Assembly (NCBI GenBank): GCA_024642245.1
Contig: JAHEBM010000005.1
Span: 12,271 to 76,270 of the forward strand
Reading direction: 5' to 3'
From: Haliea sp.
Lineage (GTDB): Bacteria; Pseudomonadota; Gammaproteobacteria; Pseudomonadales; Halieaceae
DNA length: 64,000 nt
Of this stretch, positions 26,975 to 35,998 are shown in pieces. Position 1 is the stretch's first letter. The number at the start of each line of letters is the position of its first letter. The translations under genes and the position numbers were made by a program. The notes below the pieces were generated by a model. The model ran no database searches and was not told the origin of the DNA. It saw nothing but the letters and a program-made list of their open reading frames with translations.

Positions 26975-27083
26975 CAGGCGCCGCGATCCGCCTGTAAAGC
27001 GGCTGCCGAAAGGTCCAGCAGTATGCGTTGACGGCCTTCATCGGCGGCGGCATTCTAGTCGACCAGCGGAAGTGGAGTGGTAA

Positions 27084-28442
27084 ATGCGGATAATTATCCA
27101 TTGCGGACTGGATAAAGCCGGTAGTACGGCCATCCAGGCCCATGTCGGCATCTATCGAGACTGGCTGTTGAATAACGGCATCTACGTTCCCCGTAGCGGA
27201 CTGTCCGGTTTCGGGCATGTCGCGCTGTTCAGCGATCTCGGCCAGGACAATTGGCAACCCTTGTTGGACGAGCTGCAAGGTGTGGCGCGCGGCGCTTTCT
27301 CCCGCTGCTTCCTGAGCTATGAAGGTATCTGCTTTTTTGATGCGTCCAGGCTCCAGCAGATAAAGCGCTATCTCGGGGATTATCCGGTGACACTGCTGTT
27401 CTACTTGCGCGAGCAGGCACAGATTATCCAGTCCGGATACCTGCAGACACTCAAGTCGGAAAGAAACCCCGTGAGCATGGCCCATATCAAGCGTGATTAT
27501 TCACTGCTTGAACCGCAGGAGCGGGACTATTTCCGCCTGCTGCAGCGATTCGAAGACGTGTTCCCCGAGGCGGAGATCGCCCTGCGGCCCTACCAGCCGG
27601 GCGCGTGGCAGGACGGATCCATCATCTGGGATTTCCTCAAATTCCTGGGGTGCCCGCCCGGCGAGGAATTCACCCCGGCAAAGAACAGGCAGAACCCGAG
27701 CCTGGATTTTCAATCCGCCGAGATACTCAATGTATTCGATACCTACACTGAAGATGCCGGGCACCGGGCTGCCCTGGTGGAGGATTTGCTGTGGCTGAAC
27801 CAGAGATATCCCACAGGAAGCAAATATTTTCTCGACCCTGGCGCAGTTCAACATATCAGAACGTTCTTTGCCCGTTCCAATACCGCGCTGGCAGAGCGCT
27901 ACGGTCTTGAATTCGACTACGCGCCCTGTGCTGCCGCTCCCTCCCCGGGACCCGGTGCCGACGGCACCCGGCAAGAACCGTCGTACATCCAGGAGTTGGC
28001 GAGACTGGCCGGCTATCCGCGCTGGGCGGGTGATCAACTGGATGGCGAACAACTGGCCAGTGTTCTCAGGCACAACACCGGATGGGCCCGCCCCGAGACC
28101 TGGGGTACATGGTCACTGGGCGACGCCTCCGGGATTACTTTCAGACTACCGCTTTTAAGGTACAGCGGTTTCGAAAATAGCCTGGTACTGGATTTTCGAG
28201 GCCGTTACTTCGCACAGAACTTATCGACCGGAATCTGGCTAAATGGCCAGTTTCTCGAGAACACGGATTTGCGCCAGGCATCGCTGAAAATTCCGTTCGC
28301 CTTACTGGAGGAAGACCGGCTGGTACAACTGGAATTGCGCCATACTGCACCCGTTTCGCCTGCCGCGCTCTCGGGTGATTCCGATACCCGCTGCCTGGCC
28401 TATGGCCTGGAGAGAATGTCCTACCGCTTATCCGCTGAGTAA
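27084..28442 (+). CDS. Sulfotransferase-like protein with C-terminal beta domain
   Basis: 452 aa. The N-terminus IIIHCGLDKAGSTAIQAHV resembles the PAPS-binding loop of bacterial sulfotransferase-like proteins (H-x-G-x-x-K-x-G-S-T). A helical body follows (about residues 50-300). Residues about 330-450 form a beta domain with WGTWSLGDASGITFRLPL, similar to domains found next to polysaccharide glycosyltransferases. It probably modifies a surface glycan. The gene begins about 110 bp from the oxidase remnant and stands alone. Confidence in the exact reaction is limited. Confidence 0.65.
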   Translation: MRIIIHCGLDKAGSTAIQAHVGIYRDWLLNNGIYVPRSGLSGFGHVALFSDLGQDNWQPLLDELQGVARGAFSRCFLSYEGICFFDASRLQQIKRYLGDYPVTLLFYLREQAQIIQSGYLQTLKSERNPVSMAHIKRDYSLLEPQERDYFRLLQRFEDVFPEAEIALRPYQPGAWQDGSIIWDFLKFLGCPPGEEFTPAKNRQNPSLDFQSAEILNVFDTYTEDAGHRAALVEDLLWLNQRYPTGSKYFLDPGAVQHIRTFFARSNTALAERYGLEFDYAPCAAAPSPGPGADGTRQEPSYIQELARLAGYPRWAGDQLDGEQLASVLRHNTGWARPETWGTWSLGDASGITFRLPLLRYSGFENSLVLDFRGRYFAQNLSTGIWLNGQFLENTDLRQASLKIPFALLEEDRLVQLELRHTAPVSPAALSGDSDTRCLAYGLERMSYRLSAE

Positions 28443-28594
28443 AAAGAGCTTTTGACAAGTTAAACACCGAGGCGACACACTAACCGGCAGTCATCGCCAC
28501 GCAACTGCTCCGATCCGTTGTGAGCGCGAACCCAGCCCAATCTGTCGCCCGCACACAAGATAAAAGATGGGCCAAAAGGCCAGGAGAAAAGCAA

Positions 28595-30721
28595 ATGACA
28601 ACACGCCATTGGATTGCAGCCGTCACTGTAATGGCATTTGCAGCCGGCAACTGTGCCAATGCAACAGCAGCCCAGTCCGCCCCCGCGACCAGTGGCGTGA
28701 CCGATGCCATGATTGCGGCAGGTGTCGGTGATGAATGGCTATCGTATGGCGGCGGTTACGACGAACAGCGTTTCAGCCCGCTGAACCAGGTTTCAGACCA
28801 GAATATTGGGAAACTCGGCCTCGCCTGGTTTGCCGATATCGACACCGCGCGCGGCCAGGAGGGGACGCCGCTGATGCATGACGGCACACTGTACGTTTCC
28901 ACCGCATGGAGCATGGTAAAGGCCTATGACGCGAAGACCGGGGCGCTGAAGTGGTCTTTCGATCCAAAGGTGCCGCGGGAGACGCTGATCCGCGTCTGCT
29001 GCGATGCGGTGAATCGCGGCATCGCGCTATACGACGACAAGGTGTATGTCGGGGCGCTGGACGGGCGACTCATTGCGATCGACACAAAAACCGGCAGGGA
29101 AGTCTGGTCGAAAATGACCGTACCCGACCAGGAAAACTACGCCATTACCGGCGCTCCGCGCATTGCCAGGGGCAAGGTCCTGATCGGCAGTGCGGGCTCA
29201 GAATACCGGGCTCGCGGTTTCATTTCCGCCTACGACGCACAGACCGGTGACAGGGTGTGGCGCTTTTACACGGTTCCGGGCAACCCGCGCGACGGCTTCG
29301 AGAACGACGCCATGGCTCGCGCCGCAAAAACCTGGCAGGGACAGTGGTGGGATTTTGGCGGCGGCGGCACCGTTTGGGATTCAATCACCTATGACCCTGA
29401 GACCAACCTGGTTTATTTCGGCACCGGCAACGCGGAGCCGTGGAACCCCGACACCCATGGTCGCGGCTCAGGAGATGCCCTGTACACCTCCTCCATCGTG
29501 GCAGTGAATGCCGATACCGGTGCTTATGCCTGGCATTTCCAGGAAACGCCGGAAGACCGTTGGGATTACGATTCCGATTCCCAGATCACCGTGGCCGATA
29601 TCGAAGTCAAGGGCAGCCGCCGGCACGTGGTGATGCACGCGCCAAAGAACGGGTTTTTCTACGTGCTGGACGCGAAAACCGGCGAATTCCTGTCGGGGAG
29701 GCCTTTTGCCACGGTCACCTGGGCCGACGGCCTTGACCCCAGGACCGGCCGGCCGAACATCCGACCGGAAGCGCGTTACGAAAAGACCGGCGAGGTGTAC
29801 CTTGGTAGGCCCGGCTATTATGGAGCGCACACATGGCACCCGATGAGCTTCAGCCCGAAAACCGGCCTGATGTATATTCCCGCCAATAACACGGTACAGC
29901 CCTACCTGGCGGACAAGGATTTCAAAGGCTCCGATATCGGTGCCCAATTGGGCATAGACAGTGGTGCGGTGTCACTGCCCGCCGACACCAGGGTCCGCGC
30001 CGATGCAATGGCCGACACCACTGGCCACCTGCTGGCCTGGGACCCGGTGGCACAAAAGGAAGTATGGCGGGTGGAGCATCCCGGCCCATCCAACGGCGGC
30101 ACGCTGTCGACGGCGGGCAACCTCGTGTTCCAGGGTACCGCGGGGGGTGAATTCCGCGCCTATGCAGCCGATAGTGGCAAGCAGCTGTGGTCGTTCCCCG
30201 CGCAAACGGGGATTATCGCTGCGCCCATAAGCTATGCGATCGATGGCAAACAATACATCGCGATCCTCGCCGGCTGGGGCGGCTTGTGGGATATTTATCC
30301 TGGGCTTCTGGCCGGCAAATCAGGCCCCATGCGCAACCTCAGTCGCCTGCTGGTATTTACACTGGGCGCGGACGGAGCGCTGCCACCCCCTCCGCCGATG
30401 AAAGACAGGGTACTGGATCCGCCCGCCTTCACGGGTACCACAGAACAGGTCGCAAGGGGCTTGGCCCTTTACGCCCAGTATTGCCTTGGCTGCCACGGCG
30501 ATGCGGCCATTGCCGGGGTGCTGAATCCCGACCTGCGCCACTCGGGGGCTATCGCCAGCAGCGACGCGCTCAAGGCAATCGTGCTGGACGGCGCGCTGAG
30601 GCACAAGGGCATGGTGTCCTTCAAGTCGGCTGTCACGCCCGCTGATGCGGAAGCCATTCGGCAGTACCTGATCAAACGCGCGAACGAGGACAAGGCGCTG
30701 GAAATGGCCGCACAGAAGTAG
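28595..30721 (+). CDS. PQQ-dependent quinohaemoprotein alcohol dehydrogenase
   Basis: 708 aa periplasmic enzyme that oxidises alcohols using PQQ and passes electrons to its own C-terminal haem. It has a signal peptide (ends near NATAAQS), repeated beta-propeller W motifs, the vicinal disulfide VCCDAVNRG (Cys135-Cys136) over PQQ, the active-site RWDYDSDSQI (Asp324; additional Asp326) and a cytochrome c domain with CLGCH (630-634). The Asp two residues after the catalytic Asp is the hallmark used to predict lanthanide, not calcium, dependence. ATG at 28595 with AGGAG upstream. No pqq genes or partner cytochrome are adjacent. Confidence 0.93.
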   Translation: MTTRHWIAAVTVMAFAAGNCANATAAQSAPATSGVTDAMIAAGVGDEWLSYGGGYDEQRFSPLNQVSDQNIGKLGLAWFADIDTARGQEGTPLMHDGTLYVSTAWSMVKAYDAKTGALKWSFDPKVPRETLIRVCCDAVNRGIALYDDKVYVGALDGRLIAIDTKTGREVWSKMTVPDQENYAITGAPRIARGKVLIGSAGSEYRARGFISAYDAQTGDRVWRFYTVPGNPRDGFENDAMARAAKTWQGQWWDFGGGGTVWDSITYDPETNLVYFGTGNAEPWNPDTHGRGSGDALYTSSIVAVNADTGAYAWHFQETPEDRWDYDSDSQITVADIEVKGSRRHVVMHAPKNGFFYVLDAKTGEFLSGRPFATVTWADGLDPRTGRPNIRPEARYEKTGEVYLGRPGYYGAHTWHPMSFSPKTGLMYIPANNTVQPYLADKDFKGSDIGAQLGIDSGAVSLPADTRVRADAMADTTGHLLAWDPVAQKEVWRVEHPGPSNGGTLSTAGNLVFQGTAGGEFRAYAADSGKQLWSFPAQTGIIAAPISYAIDGKQYIAILAGWGGLWDIYPGLLAGKSGPMRNLSRLLVFTLGADGALPPPPPMKDRVLDPPAFTGTTEQVARGLALYAQYCLGCHGDAAIAGVLNPDLRHSGAIASSDALKAIVLDGALRHKGMVSFKSAVTPADAEAIRQYLIKRANEDKALEMAAQK

Positions 30722-30799
30722 GCCTTGCGGCCTGCTTCACTTAAAGTGAAATTGTTAAAGTGGTAAGCGGGTTCAGGTCATTTTAGAAGCTGACCTGAA
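30720..30799. promoter_or_regulatory. Cluster of three inverted repeats after the PQQ dehydrogenase
   Basis: Three separate dyads lie in 80 bases: AGGCC-TTGC-GGCCT (30720-30733), TTCACTT-A-AAGTGAA (30736-30750, perfect 7-base arms) and TTCAGGTCA-N10-TGACCTGAA (30772-30799, perfect 9-base arms). None is followed by a T-tract. The second looks like an operator; the first and third could fold in RNA. They lie 86 or more bases before the APH-like gene. Confidence 0.5.
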
Positions 30800-30884
30800 T
30801 CCTCTCGCTTCTCGACATGGCGAGCACTGCCCATGTCTGGCGGTATCCGCACGATTTCAGCACACCCTAGAAAAAGACTCTCCC

Positions 30885-32198
30885 ATGAATTTTGATAGAA
30901 GTGAGCAAGATGATTCGGCAGACAAGCGCTGGGTTACCGGGGAAATTTTCGGCATCGGGATTCCAGCCGATATCGAGACGCTGATCTCCGGCGGCACAGA
31001 TTTTCTCACCAAAGCCTTTCATAGGTCCCAGGCACTGGCCGCCGACAACCGGGTCAGCGCTATCATTGACGCAAAAGAGTTTCTCGGGGGCGGAACCGGC
31101 AAAAAACTGCTGTTAACCGTGGCCTACCAATTGCCGGACCCGACCTTGCCCGAGCGCTTGTTTATCAAGTTCTCCCGAAATTTTGATAACGAACTGTGGG
31201 ACAGGGGCCGCTTTATGATGATCTCGGAGGCGAATTTTGCGGTACTGTCTCGCTCGCCTGATTTCCCCATAGCGGTACCCGCATGCCTGTTCGCTGACGT
31301 CGACCCGGAATCCGCTACCGGGCTTATTATTACCGAATGCATAAGTTATGGCCGCAACGGCGTGGAGGCACTTTACCCCAAGTGTATGGATTACAGGGTG
31401 CCGGACCAGCTCGGGCACTACAAAGCCATCCTCAAAGGCCTGGCCACATTATCCGGAACGCACCGTGACAACAGGCTGCCGCCGGGCTTTGACAGTAAAT
31501 TCCCGTACGACCCCAGGATGGCCTCTGGGAAGTTTGCACTGCACGCGCCCGAAGAGAAAATACTACAACGCGCAAACCGCATGTTTGATTTTGTAGCGCG
31601 TTACCCCAGGCTCTTTCCGGATAACGTGCGCACAGATGAGTTTCGCCGGCAATTTATCCGCGACATTCCCGATTTGGTGGCTGCCGAGGATCGAATAAGG
31701 GACATACTGTTTGGCAATCCTGATTTTGTGGCATTCGCACACTGGAACGCCAATATCGATAACTGCTGGTTCTGGAAAGATGCGCAAGGCACCCTGCAAT
31801 GCGGCTTTATCGACTGGGCAAATGCCGGGAAAATCAGCGTCGCCCAATCTATCAATGGCGCGATCAGCGGTGCAGAACCGGATATCTGGAACAAGCATTT
31901 AGACGAACTGTTGACTGTATTTATCGAGGAGTATGCAGCCCAGGGTGGTCCCAGGCTGAGCCTCGACGAGCTGAGGCTTCATGTTCTATTGATTGTAGCG
32001 GCAGGCGGCGTGGCTTATGGCATGGGAGCGCCGATTGCTATAGAACGGGATATCGACGATATCGACGCTCTCGAAAGTTATCAGGATGACTGTTTCCATA
32101 AAAACGAGAATGCCCGGATTCAACTGCACATGATGAGGAAAATGCTCGATATCTGGCAGACGCGAAAGTTAGGCGACGTGATTCGCCAGCTCCAGTAA
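30885..32198 (+). CDS. Aminoglycoside-phosphotransferase-fold protein lacking the catalytic Asp
   Basis: 437 aa. The fold is that of the APH/choline-kinase group: an N-lobe with a Gly-rich strand (KEFLGGGTGKKLLLTV), FIKFSRN with the ATP-binding Lys, and a C-lobe with FAHWNANIDNCWFW (286-293) then FIDWANAGK. In active members the loop reads HGDxxxxN; here it reads H-W-N-A-N-I-D-N, so the catalytic Asp is Asn288. The metal-binding Asp of the IDW motif is kept. Either a pseudokinase or an enzyme using another residue such as Asp292. The neighbours suggest natural-product or steroid metabolism, not drug resistance. Confidence 0.7.
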   Translation: MNFDRSEQDDSADKRWVTGEIFGIGIPADIETLISGGTDFLTKAFHRSQALAADNRVSAIIDAKEFLGGGTGKKLLLTVAYQLPDPTLPERLFIKFSRNFDNELWDRGRFMMISEANFAVLSRSPDFPIAVPACLFADVDPESATGLIITECISYGRNGVEALYPKCMDYRVPDQLGHYKAILKGLATLSGTHRDNRLPPGFDSKFPYDPRMASGKFALHAPEEKILQRANRMFDFVARYPRLFPDNVRTDEFRRQFIRDIPDLVAAEDRIRDILFGNPDFVAFAHWNANIDNCWFWKDAQGTLQCGFIDWANAGKISVAQSINGAISGAEPDIWNKHLDELLTVFIEEYAAQGGPRLSLDELRLHVLLIVAAGGVAYGMGAPIAIERDIDDIDALESYQDDCFHKNENARIQLHMMRKMLDIWQTRKLGDVIRQLQ

Positions 32199-32214
32199 CA
32201 ATACTCGTCACAGC

Positions 32215-33354
32215 CTAGCCCCGGCCAGCGCCGATCCAGGTATTCATTCGCCGTGTGTAATCCGCGAATAATGGCCGGACCTGTTCCAGGTCAACGCCGT
32301 AATCCTCGGCATTTTTCCCTGGGCCGGGTTCGCGGTTGGCGGCGTTTTCCCGCCACCACCGGCCCATACCGCTGGAAAATTCCTCGGTGAGCTCCTCGCC
32401 CAACCAGTCATACAAGTTGCTAACCTGCTTTACCGGGTCTTCCTGCATCGCCTTAAAGTGAATATCAAAGAAACGTTCGTTGTTATTGCCCTGGTCTCGA
32501 AACGCCAGCGTGCGCCGCATACCCTCCGGCCACATATGCATATTCAGGTCGGCCACGTATTGCAGGTCAAGGTGGTCGGTGAACCGACCGATAATATCGG
32601 CATACACATCAATCACTGACACGATGACATCGGTGGGATCACGGTGCGTCATCACAAAGCGGGCGTCCGGAAAAACCTTGTTCAGGTGTTCAAGATAAAG
32701 CAAATGGGTGGGTGCCTTCAGGCGCCACGGCTTTTTTGGCATCCCCCATTGCAACAGTTTTAAGGCGCGACGTTCGTATTCATAACAGGCGGTAAGATCG
32801 GCATCATTAAGCCAACGTGCATAAGTGGGTACCTGCGCCAGGGCAATAAACATCTGCGAGGTAAATTCCAGGCACATCAGGTCCTGGCATTCCGCAGGCG
32901 CAAAATCCCCGGACGGGGTATGCGCTTTCCAGCCGTCCACTTTTTCGACTTCAGCCATTTCGCGTTCGCGCTGGTCGTTTTTGACCGTCGAGGGCGGTGG
33001 ACAGGGTCTGGCCGCCTCACCGCGCAACAGGTACCGGGCATTGGGGTCCTGCGCCAACAGAAAAGAAAGCGCGGTGGATCCCGTGCGCGGCAGGCTCAGG
33101 CCAATTAGCGGCCTGATGATCTGCTCCTCGTCGATCCGGGGATGGCGTTTGTACCAATCCTCAATTTGCAAGCGCTGTTTCAGGTGACCAAGAATACGAT
33201 CGCGCAAGACATGCTCGCCGACGGTGTTCAACCGGGCCTCTTTTCCGATTGATTTAACAACGATTTCCAGGCCTTCACGAAACGTGTCCGGGCCGTAATC
33301 AGTCAACCCGGTTTCCCGACAAGCCAGGTCCATAAGGGTTTGATAGGTTTCCAC
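32215..33354 (-). CDS. Sulfotransferase (Sulfotransfer_3 type)
   Basis: 379 aa cytosolic enzyme that would transfer sulfate from PAPS to a hydroxyl group. PAPS-binding loop GLSLPRTGSTALSFLLAQDP (around residues 83-102), second motif FVMTHRDPTDVIVSVIDVYAD for the 3'-phosphate, and LKAPTHLLYLEHL. A helical N-terminus of about 75 residues is normal for this branch, which is frequent in steroid-degrading and marine bacteria. The start is GTG at 33354 with a poor ribosome site; ATG at 33333 is an alternative. Convergent with the APH-like gene, 16 bp apart. Confidence 0.88.
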   Translation of the reverse strand: METYQTLMDLACRETGLTDYGPDTFREGLEIVVKSIGKEARLNTVGEHVLRDRILGHLKQRLQIEDWYKRHPRIDEEQIIRPLIGLSLPRTGSTALSFLLAQDPNARYLLRGEAARPCPPPSTVKNDQREREMAEVEKVDGWKAHTPSGDFAPAECQDLMCLEFTSQMFIALAQVPTYARWLNDADLTACYEYERRALKLLQWGMPKKPWRLKAPTHLLYLEHLNKVFPDARFVMTHRDPTDVIVSVIDVYADIIGRFTDHLDLQYVADLNMHMWPEGMRRTLAFRDQGNNNERFFDIHFKAMQEDPVKQVSNLYDWLGEELTEEFSSGMGRWWRENAANREPGPGKNAEDYGVDLEQVRPLFADYTRRMNTWIGAGRG

Positions 33355-33519
33355 GGGCGAGCCGCCTCTTTGCGTTGTTCAATGGGTTGCTATGGCATTT
33401 CGATACGTTACAACAAAGCTATACCTGTTGTCCGGGACCGCAATTTCCCGAGCGGGATTTCACACAAAGCCCCGGATCAGTCGACAAAAACAGTGTTCAT
33501 TACGTGTTGCCACGCCCCT

Positions 33520-35217
33520 TTACCAGCCACCGCCACCACCGCCACCGCCACCGCCACCGGAGGAACCACCCCCGCCGCCTGAGCTCGAACCGGGCGGGCT
33601 GGACGCGGAAGAAATAGCCGATGACAGCTTGCTGCCGACAGTGCTTGCGAAACTGTTCATCCGGCCCGCGTTGAAATCCCCCTGGTACCAGGCAGGATGG
33701 TACGCACCACCGGGCGCTGCCTGCAAACTGGAGAATACCCGGCTGAATCGCTGTGCCCATTCCTGTTCCACGCCCAGGGCGATCGCGTAGGGCAGGTACC
33801 TCTCGAAAAGCTCGGGGGTCAGGTCGGGTGGATGGCGCCGTGCCAGATCGTCTTTTTCGGCCACCTCCAGGTACAGCTTGAAACCCTCCAGCTGGTCCAT
33901 CAGGCGCCGCCCCAGTGCCGACGGCGCCTTCAGCAGGTAAGCAAACAAAAGGTGCATGACCGCGATACCCACGTAGATCGCCAGTACCAGCGCGACAAAG
34001 CGGCCAGTGCTTACAATTACCAGCAGGAGCAGGGCCGAGGCCACTATGGAGGGCAGCATCAACCTGCCGTTGGTTTTGAAGTACTGGTTGAGGTAGCCGC
34101 GTCTGAGCAATTGCTTATGGGCCGCCCGGGTGGCGGAAACCTGCGAGTGATTGCTGTTTTCCAGCTTCAGCACAGCGCCGTGCCGAAACAATTTGTCCAA
34201 CAGCGCCGCCTCTGCGGGCACCAGCCCTGCCGGGCCTGGCTTGCGCTGCAGCACAAAATCGCCGTCATCGCCGGTAATGGAGAGGCAGCCCTGTACGGCC
34301 AGGTTGATAATGAAGGCGGTGAACGTCTTGTTGTCATAGCCCATGTTACTGACATAACGCGCGGCGGCGGGAGAGCAGCCTGCTGGCGGCTCGTAATGGG
34401 GGAAGATCACGCCCTTACCGGGATCGCGCCCGTGCCTGGACCACATCAGCAACAGATAAAGGGCACTGCCGCCGAAGGCCAGTAGCGACAGCAGCAGCCC
34501 CAGGTTGTCAGCCAGCAGGTAGCCCAGCTGCTGCCATCGACCCGGCGCGGTCACGACGCCCTTGGGCCAGTCCATGACCAGTGTCAGGCCCGATCCCGGC
34601 GGCAACTCCCGGCTTGCCTGGATGGTAGCGCTGCCACGACCCACCGTGCTGGTGTAGTCCCCCTGCCGCGAACCCTGCGCGCCGGTGTACCCTGCGATTG
34701 TGATGTCGGAATCGGATACCGGAGCGGGCAGCCTGACCACGGCGCTGGCGTGTTCGATGCTGAAGCCCCAGCCGTTGCCGGTGACATTCCAGTACAGTTC
34801 GTCGCGATGCTCGAAAAAGCCGATCTGCCGATCCGTCCTGTAGGTAAAGGTATAGCTGTGCTCTCCGGGGCTGACCACCATGTCGGGGTGGCCCGCGTAT
34901 ATCCGCACACCGTTGGCCCGCCGCTCCGAATGCCAGGCTTCACGTGCGCCATCACGGGTAACGGAGAGCACCTTGAAATCCACCACTACCCGGTTGCCAT
35001 AGCGGTCGTTGTAGGTTGTCGGGAACTCGCGGTATATGCCGCGACGTATCTGCTGGCCCTCCGCGACCACCCGGATCGTCTCGCTCACGGTCATGCTCGC
35101 ATCCGCAGCAATATCGATAACGCTATCGTAGGAAAGAATCTTCTCCGTGGCGGACACCGGAAGACTGGTGAGCAACACCGTAAGCACTATCAGCCCAAGC
35201 AGTTGACGGCAGTCCAT
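33520..35217 (-). CDS. DUF2207 membrane protein with poly-Gly C-terminus
   Basis: 565 aa. Signal peptide, then a DUF2207 domain (about residues 25-230: ILSYDSVIDIAADASMTVSE, QQIRRGIYREFPTTY), one helix at about residue 235, a cytosolic part, two more helices at about 385-430 and a tail that ends in a run of Ser and about 20 Gly residues and a final Trp. That architecture is standard for DUF2207 proteins. Its ATG follows the LemA stop with no gap (TGAATG), so the two genes are translationally coupled. Role unknown; linked to envelope functions in other species. Confidence 0.88.
   Translation of the reverse strand: MDCRQLLGLIVLTVLLTSLPVSATEKILSYDSVIDIAADASMTVSETIRVVAEGQQIRRGIYREFPTTYNDRYGNRVVVDFKVLSVTRDGAREAWHSERRANGVRIYAGHPDMVVSPGEHSYTFTYRTDRQIGFFEHRDELYWNVTGNGWGFSIEHASAVVRLPAPVSDSDITIAGYTGAQGSRQGDYTSTVGRGSATIQASRELPPGSGLTLVMDWPKGVVTAPGRWQQLGYLLADNLGLLLSLLAFGGSALYLLLMWSRHGRDPGKGVIFPHYEPPAGCSPAAARYVSNMGYDNKTFTAFIINLAVQGCLSITGDDGDFVLQRKPGPAGLVPAEAALLDKLFRHGAVLKLENSNHSQVSATRAAHKQLLRRGYLNQYFKTNGRLMLPSIVASALLLLVIVSTGRFVALVLAIYVGIAVMHLLFAYLLKAPSALGRRLMDQLEGFKLYLEVAEKDDLARRHPPDLTPELFERYLPYAIALGVEQEWAQRFSRVFSSLQAAPGGAYHPAWYQGDFNAGRMNSFASTVGSKLSSAISSASSPPGSSSGGGGGSSGGGGGGGGGGGW
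33527..33559 (-). repeat. CCACCG tandem repeat encoding the poly-Gly tail
   Basis: A run of CCACCG/CCACCACCG units on the plus strand is the coding source of the Gly tract at the C-terminus of the DUF2207 protein. Such runs can change length by slippage without loss of frame. Confidence 0.8.
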
Positions 35218-35766
35218 TCAGCGCAGCCCCACGGACGGTGGGAGTCTCGACGATGCGTCATCGATCTCGAAGAAGTCCGCCGGGGCAAATCCCAGGGGGC
35301 GCGCCAGCAGCAGGTTGGGGAACGACTGAATGCGGTTATTGAACTGCCTGACCGCGCCGTTATAGAACCTGCGCGCGTATTGAATCTGGTCCTCGGTTTC
35401 GGTCAGTTCGCCCTGCAACTGGCGAAAGTTCTCGTCCGCTTTCAGGTCAGGGTAGTCCTCTGCCACCACCATCAAGCGGTGCAGGCCCTGCTGCATCGCT
35501 TCCTCGATGGCCGCTTTGCGGGGCAGCTGCGGTGTCGCGATACTCTGCCTGCGCAGCTCGGTCACCGCCACCAGGGTGGCTTTTTCGTAGTCCGCATAGG
35601 CTTTCACGCAGGACACCAGCCTCGGCACCAACTCGTGGCGACGCTTGAGCTGTACGTCGATATCGCTCCAGGCAGCGAGCACCTGGTTACGATCCCGGAC
35701 CAGCCGGTTGTATATCCAGGCCGCGGCTGCGGCGACCAGGAAAAGAGCGGCATAGAGTACGTTCAT
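35218..35766 (-). CDS. lemA: LemA family protein
   Basis: 182 aa. One N-terminal membrane helix (LYAALFLVAAAAAWIYNRLV), then the LemA signature: AAWSDIDVQLKRRHELVPRLVSCVKAYADYEKATL (as a run within residues 32-66), followed by helices with YPDLKADENFRQLQGEL and the terminal FPNLLLARPLGF. LemA proteins are coiled, four-helix membrane proteins usually paired with TPM or DUF2207 partners, as here. First gene of the two-gene unit with DUF2207. Confidence 0.93.
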   Translation of the reverse strand: MNVLYAALFLVAAAAAWIYNRLVRDRNQVLAAWSDIDVQLKRRHELVPRLVSCVKAYADYEKATLVAVTELRRQSIATPQLPRKAAIEEAMQQGLHRLMVVAEDYPDLKADENFRQLQGELTETEDQIQYARRFYNGAVRQFNNRIQSFPNLLLARPLGFAPADFFEIDDASSRLPPSVGLR

Positions 35767-35802
35767 GAGCCCATTATAGGGGCAGCACGGTTCACCAGGT
35801 CA

Positions 35803-35819
35803 ATTGCACGGCCTGCAAT
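35803..35819. promoter_or_regulatory. Perfect inverted repeat ATTGCA-N5-TGCAAT
   Basis: Six-base arms lie in the 232-bp divergent region between lemA (start 35766) and the KsdD-like gene (start 35999). The dyad sits closer to lemA. It could be an operator for either; no adjacent regulator is encoded. Confidence 0.35.
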
Positions 35820-35998
35820 ACTGGTCGGCATTATCGCTATGGACTGGAGCCCGGCATTCACGCTGCCTCGTTAAAAATCGGTTGTCACGCTTACTGCGCC
35901 TATATACAGTGAAAAGACGCCGACGCTTGCGACAAAATGGTGCCACCTGCGGCTTAAGCCGTCGGGTTTCAACGAGATCTTCTTCCAGGGAAATAGCA

